Assembly: GCA_019279435.1 (NCBI GenBank)
Contig: JAAALK010000284.1
Span: 64,536,773 to 64,600,772 of the forward strand
Length of the DNA stretch: 64,000 nt
Direction: 5' to 3'
DNA from: Zizania palustris
Lineage: Eukaryota; Streptophyta; Magnoliopsida; Poales; Poaceae
The notes below the pieces were generated by a model, which worked only from the letters and a program-made list of their open reading frames with translations, was not told the origin of the DNA and did no database searches. The translations under genes and the position numbers were made by a program. Of the stretch, positions 57,181-64,000 are shown piece by piece; the first letter of the stretch is position 1; each line of letters starts with the position of its first letter.

Positions 57181-58330
57181 CTCCCTCTCCCCTCACCTGG
57201 CCGCCGCCGTCGCCGGCACTGCCGTCGCCGCCGCCATGGTCGGCGAGCTCCCCTCCCCCTTTGGCCTGGCCACCGCCGCCGGGCAGGCACCCGCCATGGC
57301 CGGATCTGGCGCTGCCATGGCCAGATCCAGCGCCCTCGCCGCCGCCGCGACCGGATCCGGCGGTCCCGCGGCCAGCTCCGGTGCCCCCGCCGCCAGGCTC
57401 CCCTCCCCCTTCGGCCTGGCCCCCTCCATGACCGCCGCCGCAGGGATCCCCTCCGCCGTCGCCGGGCTCACCTCCCCCTTCGGCCTGGCCGCCGCCGCCG
57501 GGCAGGCACCCGCCATGGCCAGATCCAGCGCCCCCGGGACCGGATCCGGCGGTCCCGCGGCCAGCTCCGGTGCCCCCGCCGCCGGGCTCCCCTCCCCCTT
57601 TGGCCTGGCCGCCTCCCTAGACGCTGCCGACGCCGCACGCCCCTCCATGGCCGCCGCCGGCACCTCCCTGACTGCCGGCACCTTCCTGGCTGCCCCTGTC
57701 GGGTCCTCCTTGGAGGCAGCCGCCTCCCTGGACGCTGTCGCCGCTGCGCCCCCCTCCCTGGCCGCCACCGCCGTGCGGCCCTCACTGGCCGCCGCCGGCG
57801 GCCACCCCTCCCTAGCCGCCGGTGCCTCCCTGGCTGCCGGCCCCTTCATGGCTGCCCCTGCCGGGCCCTCCTTGGCTGCAGCCACCTCCCTGGCCGCCGC
57901 CACCGGCCACCCCTCCCTGGCCGCCGGGGCTGCCCTCCTGTGCCGCCTGTTGGCTGCCGGGGCCCCTTCCTCGAGAAGCCGCCTCCCTGGACGCTGTCGC
58001 CGCTGCGCCCCCCTCACTGGTCGCCGCCAGCGGCCACCCCTCCCTGGCCGCCAGTGCCTCCCTGGCTGCCGGCCCCTTCATGGCTGCCCCTGCCGGGCCC
58101 TCCTTGGCTGCAGCCACCTCCCTGGCCGCCGCCACCGGCCACCCCTCCCTGGCCGCCGGGGCTGCCCTCCTGTGCCGCCTGTTGGCTGCCGGGGCCCCTT
58201 CCTCCCTGGCCACCGATTTTCCCGCGTACAGATGTGGCGCCGCCGAGGCCGGTTCTGCCCTCGGCTCGGTCGACGCGGGCGTCCTGGCCCTAGGCACCGC
58301 CGCCGGTCTCCCCGCCACTTCTTCCATGAG
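57181..58330 (+). repeat. GC-rich low-complexity block in place of copia F gag
   Basis: Ala/Pro/Gly-type coding repeats. PSPFGLA recurs several times, and a segment is tandemly duplicated: the block around 57822-57971 recurs at 58054-58203 with a shift of 232 bp. Because 232 is not a multiple of three, the two copies are read in different frames. No capsid or zinc-knuckle sequence was recognised. Confidence 0.75.
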
Positions 58331-60593
58331 GCACAGGCAGTTTACTGATGGGGCTCCTTGGTCGTCCCCAACACCGGCGGCCATGCTCACCGGGCCGGCT
58401 CACCACCTGCTGTCTCTGCCCTTGGCTCCACCGGTGTTGCACCCACCGCCTCCGGATTGGGCACCGTGGTCCAGTGGGTGGGACCAGGCGGTCTGTATGC
58501 TATCCTCTTGCCCACCGCCCGCTTCCATGGACTGGGTGGCCGACTCGGGAGCCTCCTTCCATGTCACTCCACACGTCGGTCTTCTTTCTTCCAAAAGGCC
58601 GCCCCACCCATCGTACCCCTCTTCCATCATGGTTGGAAATGGGTCCTGTCTTCCGATCACCTCTGTGGGTGATGCGGCTCCATGTGGTTCTTTCTGTCTT
58701 CCCAACGTTCTTGTTTCCCCGGATATCGTTCAAAATCTTCTTTCTATTCGTCAATTCACCTCTGACAACTCCTGTTCCATTGAGTTTGACCCTTGCGGGT
58801 TGACGGTGAAGGATTTGGCCACACGACGGTCTCTTCTCCGTTGTGATAGCACTGACCCTCTCTACACCCTTCGCCTTCCGCCCTCCGCTTTCCCTCCTTT
58901 GGCTTCCCCTACGCCCGTGCTTGCTGCCATCACTTCCTCCACTCTCTAGCACCGCCGGCTTGGTCACCCCGGCGTTGATGTTTTGACTCAGCTCAGTAGT
59001 AGCCCCTCTATTTCTTGTAGTAGGGATGCTAGTGAGCATATTTGTCATGCGTGCCAGTTAGGTCGTCATACCCATTTACCTTTCCCTGTCTCTTCCTCAC
59101 ATGCCGCTCGGTCTTTTGATCTCATTCATTGTGACTTGTGGACATCCCCGATCCCGAGTGTTTCTGGTTTTAAATACTATTTGGTGGTTCTTGATGATTT
59201 CACTCACTATTCTTGGACCTTCCCCTTGCAGTCCAAGTCTGATGCCTTTCCCTCTCTCACTCACTTCTTTGCGTGGGTGTCCACTCAGTTCGGTGTCATC
59301 ATCAAGGCGGTCCAGTGTGATAATGGGCGTGAGTTTGACAACTCCGCTTCCCGGGTTTTCTTCCTCTCGAAAGGAGTCCAATTGCGCATGTCGTGCCCCT
59401 ATACCTCCCCTCAGAACGGCAAGGCTGAGCGCATGATTCGTACCACTAACAATGTTATGCGCTCCATGCTCTTTCAGGCTTCGGCTCCCGCTCGCTTCTG
59501 GGCTGAGAGCCTCCTTACTGCCACCTATCTGCTACATCGCCTGCCTTCTAAGGCCACTTGCGCTCCCACCCCTCACCATGCCTTGTTTGGTACCCCTCCT
59601 TCCTACACTCACCTTCGTGTTTTCGGGTGCGCTTGCTATCCCAACACCTCCGCCACTGCTCCTCACAAGCTTGCGCCCCGCTCGACCCTTTGTGTGTTTC
59701 TCGGCTACTCCCCCGATCATAAGGGGTACCGTTGCTTTGACCTCTCTTCTCGTCGTGTTCTTATCTCACGACATGTCATCTTCGCCGAGTCAGTCTTTCC
59801 TTTCTCCGTCGACTCCACCCCCGCCACTAGCCTTGAGTTGGACTCCCTGTTTTCTATTGACCCGGTGGTTCAACCACCTTTGTCTTCTGCAGGTACAACC
59901 CCAGCTGTTCCGGCGGCTCTCCCGCCATCTAGCGAGCCTAGTGTGGCTGCGGAGCTGCCCTCCGCGCCACCCACGGCCTCGGCACCTCTGGCAGTGCCAC
60001 GTGCGGCCACTCCCCACCAGCCGACGTTGCACTCCGTGCCTTGCGCGGCCCCGGGGTCCTCGGATGTGCAGCGCGCGGCCACTTCCCTATCGCCTCCTGC
60101 GCCCGGGGTTGGCCCACTGCTGCCTCTGACGCCATGCGCGGCCCCAGCCTCGCCTGCCACCCCTGACACGGCCTCAGCTGTGCCTCGTGTCCCCGCGCCA
60201 CCTGCCTCGCCACGCGCGGCCCCGACGTCTTCTTCCCGCTACGCCGACCCTGTCCGTGTCTACCAACGCCGCCTGACGGGTGTTGCACCGGCCCGCCCTC
60301 GCGCCGAGCCGCCGGTGTACCACCCGCCCATCCTTCACCGCGATCCCCGCCACACTCACCCAATGGTGACTCGGCGGGCTGCGGGGGTCCTTCGTCCAGT
60401 TGACCGCCTGGTCCTCTCCGCCACTACGGAGCCGCTGGTTTCTCCTATACCCTTCACCGTCCGTGGCGCCCTGGTGGATCCACACTGGCGCCGCACGATG
60501 GACGAAGAGTATGCGGCCCTTCTGGCCAATCAGACCTGGGACCTGGTGCCTCGTCCCTCTGGCTGCAATGTGGTCACCGGCAAGTGGATCTAG
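58331..60593 (+). pseudogene. Copia F protease and integrase
   Basis: Protease WVADSGASFHVTP (about 58537), then the pre-integrase zinc region HRRLGHPGVD...CHACQLGRH broken by TAG 58947-58949, and integrase with DLIHCDLWTSPIP (Asp), VQCDNGREFDN (Asp) and PQNGKAERMIRTTNNV (Glu). A long Pro/Ala/Ser linker (59880-60380) leads to the RT start (WRRTMDEEYAALLANQTWDL), cut by TAG 60591-60593. Catalytic residues are intact. Confidence 0.9.
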
Positions 60594-61997
60594 ACACATA
60601 AACGCAAGGCAGATGATACACTGGATCGCTACAAGGATCGTTGGGTCCTCCGGGGTTTCACCCAACGCCCTGGAGTTGACTACGATGAGACCTTCAGCCC
60701 AGTGGTGAAGCCTGCTACTGTTCGGACCGTTCTCTCCTTGGCACTCTCGCGGTCTTGGCCAGTTCACCAGCTCGATGTGAAGAATGCCTTCCTCCATGGC
60801 ACCCTGACGGAAACTGTGTACTACAGCCAGCTTGCAGGCTTTGTGGATCCCGCTCACCCTGAGCTTGTTTGCCGGCTCAACAAGTCTCTGTATGGTCTGA
60901 AGCAGGCTCCTCGGGCTTGGTATAGTCGGTTTGCCTCCTTCCTGGTGACTTTGGGGTTCAGCGAAGCCAAGAGCGACACTTCTCTATTTGTCCTCCACCA
61001 CGGTGCTGACACAGCCTACCTGCTGCTTTATGTGGATGACATTGTTCTCACTGCCTCCAGTCAGTCTCTGCTTCAGCGGGTTGTCTCCTCATTGCAGCGG
61101 GAGTTTGCCATGAAGGACCTTGGTGTGCTCCATCACTTCTTGGGAGTGACAGTGGAACACCGCCCTGATAGCCTATTCCTTCACCAGCGCCAGTACGCCT
61201 TGGATGTCCTTCACCGCGCAGGGATGACTGACTGCAAGCCATGTTCCACTCCAGTCGATGCTCAGGCCAAGATTTCCGGTACCAAGGGTGCACCAGTGGA
61301 TGATCCCACTGCCTACCGAAGCATTGCCGGTGCCCTTCAGTATCTCACATTCACTCGGCCGGATATCTCCTATGCAGTGCAGCGGGTGTGCCTTCACATG
61401 CACGACCCACGGGACCCGCACCTTACCGCTATGAAGCGTATTCTCCGCTATCTGCGTGGCTCCCTCGGCTTCGGGCTTCACCTGCGGCGTTCTCCGGTTG
61501 CTGAGCTCGTGGTTTACACTGACGCCGACTGGGCGGGATGCCCGGACACGCGTCGCTCCACCTCCGGCTACGCCGTCTTCCTTGGTGGCAACCTCGTGTC
61601 TTGGTCATCCAAGCGGCAGCCTGTTGTCTCCCGCTCCAGTGCCGAGGCTGAGTACCGCGCTGTTGCCAACGGGGTGGCAGAGGTATCCTGACTCCGGTAG
61701 CTTCTCGGGGAACTCCACAGCCCTCTCGCTAGGAGTACGTTGGTCTACTGTGACAACGTCAGCGCTGTCTGCCTCTCCACCAACCCCGTCCAGCACCAGC
61801 ACACCAAGCATGTGGAGATCGACCTCCACTTCGTCCGTGATCGTGTCGCCGTGGGCGATGTCCGTGTTCTACACGTTCCCAACACCTCCCAGTTCGCCGA
61901 CATCTTCACCAAGGGTTTACCTTCCTCCACCTTCTCCGAGTTCCGCTCCAGTCTCAACATCCGCTGCACCGGAGTTTCGACTGCGGGGGGGTGTTAG
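60594..61997 (+). pseudogene. Copia F RT and RNase H
   Basis: RT reads RWVLRGFTQRPGVDYDETFS, LDVKNAFLHGTLTETVY and LLYVDDIVLTASS; RNase H reads YTDADWAGCPDTRRSTSGYA, SRSSAEAEYRAVANGVAEVS, then TGA 61689-61691, then VYCDNVSAVCLSTNPVQHQH and QFADIFTKGLPSSTF. The final codons overlap the polypurine tract and the stop TAG (61995-61997) is formed by the first bases of the LTR (TGTTAG). Confidence 0.92.
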
Positions 61998-62124
61998 AGT
62001 GTGTTAGTGTGTGTGTGTCTCTGGTGTGTGGGCCCCCCTGTCTATTGTGTGGGCCCCTCCTGTAAGACCCTTCTATCCTCCCAACCCTAGGGAGAGGAAT
62101 CCATCTCTCTCACCTTTTCCTACA
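61992..62124 (+). repeat. Copia F 3' LTR (133 bp)
   Basis: TGTTAGAGTGTG...TTTTCCTACA. Followed directly by a PBS, as a 5' LTR would be. Confidence 0.8.
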
Positions 62125-62208
62125 TGGTATCAGAGCCAAGGTCCTGGGTTCGAATCCCCCTAGCCACGCATTTCCGCTGCGTGATTTCCCCTACGCCTAT
62201 CTAGTGTG
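62125..62208 (+). other. Second copia F-type PBS and leader
   Basis: TGGTATCAGAGCCAAGG starts directly after the LTR. The next 65 bases match the TRIM leader (56928-57010) apart from small changes. Cut at 62208 by a D-family LTR. Confidence 0.8.
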
Positions 62209-62316
62209 TGAGAGGATAAGTCTATGTGTGTGTGTGTGTTTTGGCATGACATGTGTGATGTCCATGTGTGGACAAGTTTGTAGTCTTAGCACCTTTAGCA
62301 TCTTTTGCTTTAGCAT
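62209..62316 (+). repeat. D-family LTR fragment, opposite orientation
   Basis: TGAGAGGATAAGTCTATGTG through gtcttagcacctttagcatc is the reverse complement of the end of the D2 LTR (50895-51004). It breaks off at tagcat where copia G is inserted. Confidence 0.88.
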
Positions 62317-62522
62317 TGTTAGAGAATATGTTTCTTGTATTAGAAATGAGAATCAGGATACAAATATATAGCCCTGAGACTCAACAGGATTCTAACAGAA
62401 TCCTAGGCTTGCAAGACAAGCCAGCCGGTGGACATGCCAACTGGCACAGTACAGGACATGCCAACTGGCATAGTACAACTGGCACAGTACATGAACATTA
62501 CAAAACACAGAAATGTCTAACA
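62317..62522 (-). repeat. Copia G 3' LTR
   Basis: 206 bp with an internal direct repeat (acatgccaactggca twice, 62430-62470). Confidence 0.85.
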
Positions 62523-64000
62523 CGCCCCCGCAGTCGAATCATCGGTAAAACCGATGTTCAGACTGGACCTAAACTCAGTGAAGACAGATGAAGGAAGACC
62601 CTTGGTGAAGATATCAGCAAACTGAGATGTCGAGGGAACATGAAGTACTCGGACATCACCAAGAGCAACACGCTCCCGAACAAAATGTAGATCAATCTCT
62701 ACATGTTTGGTGCGTTGATGCTGAACAGGATTGGAGGACATGTAGACAGTGCTGATATTGTCACAATATACCAAGGTTGTCTTGCGCAGAGGAGTGTATA
62801 GCTCAGACAGAAGTTGACGAAGCCAAGTAGCTTCAGCAACGGCATTGGCTACTGCTCGATACTCGGCCTCAGCACTGGAACGAGAGACTGTATTCTGACG
62901 CTTGGAGGACCATGAGACCAGGTTATCCCCAAGAAAGACCGCATAACCAGAGGTAGAGCGGCGAGTGTCGGGACAGCCAGCCCAATCGGCATCAGAATAG
63001 ACGACCAGGTCAGATAAAGCAGAGGGACGCACAAACAAACCCATATGCAAGGTGCCTCGAACATAACGCAGAATGCGTTTAAGAGCAGCAAGATGAGGCT
63101 CTCGTGGGTCATGCATATGGAGACAGACTTGCTGAACTGCATAAGAGATATCTGGCCTGGTGAAAGTCAAATACTGAAGAGCCCCAGCAAGGCTGCGAAA
63201 ATCAGTTGGGTCGGAAATGGGAGCACCATCGGCAGAAAGTTTTGGATTCACATCAACAGGTGTGGAGCATGGTTTGCAATCAGCCATACCAGCACGCTCA
63301 AGAATCTCAAGCATATACTGCCGTTGTGAGATAAAAAGACCTGACCCAGTGTGCTGAACATGCATGCCTAAAAAATGATGAAGGCGTCCCAAGTCCTTCA
63401 TGGAAAATTCCTGTTGAAGAGCATCAATAATGCGACGCAGGAAAACCATGGAGGAGGCTGTCAGAACAATGTCATCCACGTAAAGAAGAAGATAGGCAGT
63501 GTCGGCTCCATTGTGATAGACAAATAGTGATGTGTCAGATTTGGCCTCCTTGAACCCAAGACGCAGAAGATGAGAGGCAAATCGATCATACCAAGCACGG
63601 GGTGCTTGCTTCAAGCCATAGAGAGAGCGGTTGAGCCGACACACATAGTCAGGATGAGTAGAATCCTCAAATCCTGAGGGCTGAACAGAATAAACTGTCT
63701 CTGTTAAGGTGCCATGGAGGAAGGCATTGTTGACATCCAGTTGATGAATTGGCCAAGATCGGGAGACAGCTAAGGAGAGAACAGTCCGAACAGTAGCAGG
63801 CTTGACAACAGGACTGAAGGTCTCGGCAAAATCAACACCAGGTCGTTGAGTGAAACCACGGAGTACCCAACGAGCTTTGTAGCGTTCAAAAGAACCATCT
63901 GCATTGAATTTGTGTTTAAACACCCATTTTCCTGTTACCACATTAGATTGAGGTGGTCGGGGAAGAAGATCCCAAGTGTGATTGGAAAGAAGTGCTGAAT
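62517..64000 (-). CDS. Copia G RT and RNase H, open to window edge
   Basis: Uninterrupted frame from the window edge (SNHTWDLLPRP) through GKWVFKHKFNADGSFERYKA, LDVNNAFLHGTLTETVY, YGLKQAPRAWYDRFA, LLYVDDIVLTASS, YSDADWAGCPDTRRSTSGYA, SRSSAEAEYRAVANAVAEAT, VYCDNISTVYMSSNPVQHQR and ADIFTKGLPSS to STAGAC-stop. RT and RNase H catalytic boxes are intact. Closely related to copia F. The stop codon is the TAG of the LTR start. This is the best candidate for a recently active element in the window, though gag, protease and integrase are outside it. Confidence 0.93.
   Translation of the reverse strand, partial: SALLSNHTWDLLPRPPQSNVVTGKWVFKHKFNADGSFERYKARWVLRGFTQRPGVDFAETFSPVVKPATVRTVLSLAVSRSWPIHQLDVNNAFLHGTLTETVYSVQPSGFEDSTHPDYVCRLNRSLYGLKQAPRAWYDRFASHLLRLGFKEAKSDTSLFVYHNGADTAYLLLYVDDIVLTASSMVFLRRIIDALQQEFSMKDLGRLHHFLGMHVQHTGSGLFISQRQYMLEILERAGMADCKPCSTPVDVNPKLSADGAPISDPTDFRSLAGALQYLTFTRPDISYAVQQVCLHMHDPREPHLAALKRILRYVRGTLHMGLFVRPSALSDLVVYSDADWAGCPDTRRSTSGYAVFLGDNLVSWSSKRQNTVSRSSAEAEYRAVANAVAEATWLRQLLSELYTPLRKTTLVYCDNISTVYMSSNPVQHQRTKHVEIDLHFVRERVALGDVRVLHVPSTSQFADIFTKGLPSSVFTEFRSSLNIGFTDDSTAGAC

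Larger units (their letters stand above)
57181..62124 (+). mobile_element. Copia element F (5' LTR missing)
   Basis: GC-rich gag-region block, protease, integrase, RT and RNase H on +, polypurine tract ctgcggggggg (61981-61991) and 3' LTR 61992-62124. The 5' LTR and PBS are not present; the element starts abruptly after the TRIM. Three in-frame stops. Confidence 0.85.
62317..64000 (-). mobile_element. Copia element G, runs off window
   Basis: 3' LTR 62317-62522 (206 bp, TGTTAGAG...TCTAACA on +) followed by the complement of a purine tract (cgcccccgcagtc) and pol on minus. The element continues past the window edge. Inserted into the D-family LTR piece. Confidence 0.88.

Noticed and set aside
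57154..58293. Long Arg/His/Pro-rich open frame overlapping the GC-rich block
   Set aside because: Low-complexity product of GC-rich repeats; several frames on both strands are open for the same reason.

Overview
Grass (Poaceae-type) nuclear DNA that is almost entirely transposable elements and broken gene copies. Evidence for the host: TG...CA long terminal repeats (LTRs) with 5-bp target duplications, copia leaders starting at an initiator-Met primer-binding site (PBS), a FAR1-type Mutator-like element (MULE), plant gene families with plant-type introns, and GC-rich beside AT-rich blocks. No bacterial operons, CRISPR arrays, rRNA or convincing tRNA genes were seen. Genus cannot be told from the sequence alone.

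Layout. 0.6-4.85 kb: decayed Ty3/gypsy pol, an LTR, then a second gypsy leader and gag start, so one LTR is shared by two units. 4.85-17 kb: a DNA transposon carrying a Ulp1-like SUMO-protease gene (+) and a FAR1-family transposase gene (-) in convergent orientation, separated by an AT-rich repeat field that holds nine copies of a 24-codon exon-like module and an 851-bp tandem duplication; its right flank is GC-rich with 138-bp repeats. 17-30.4 kb: intron-containing fragments of at least four unrelated plant genes on both strands: MER3/HFM1 DNA helicase (-), a U-box kinase (+), an N-terminal kinase-associated domain (-) and tRNA-His guanylyltransferase THG1 (+). The U-box fragment is split by a copia insertion (21.8-26.6 kb) with almost identical LTRs. 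A Helitron-like terminus at 46.39 kb suggests rolling-circle capture of this cluster.

30.5-45.5 kb: copia element A (-) with copia element B (-) nested in its pol; both have recognisable 5-bp target duplications. 45.5-46.4 kb: a minisatellite and the Helitron-like end. 46.76-48.68 kb: five consecutive exons of an inositol-polyphosphate 5-phosphatase gene (-), with open frames and good splice sites but no 5' exons. 48.9-54.1 kb: copia D1 with a same-family copy, D2, inserted in it. 54.1-56.8 kb: gypsy-type gag (E). 56.8-57.2 kb: a very small terminal-repeat element (TRIM). 57.2-62.2 kb: copia F (+), whose 3' LTR is followed by a second leader like that of the TRIM. 62.2-64 kb: a D-family LTR piece with copia G (-) inserted; G is open to the window edge.

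Functionally, nothing here forms a host pathway. The products belong to transposition (gag, protease, integrase, reverse transcriptase/RNase H, FAR1 transposase, Ulp1 protease) or are pseudogenised captures. The 5-phosphatase 3' part, the D2 pol and the G pol are the most intact coding sequences. The most unusual structures are the repeated 24-codon module downstream of the Ulp1 gene, the multi-gene fragment chimera, and the TRIM/copia F pair sharing a leader.
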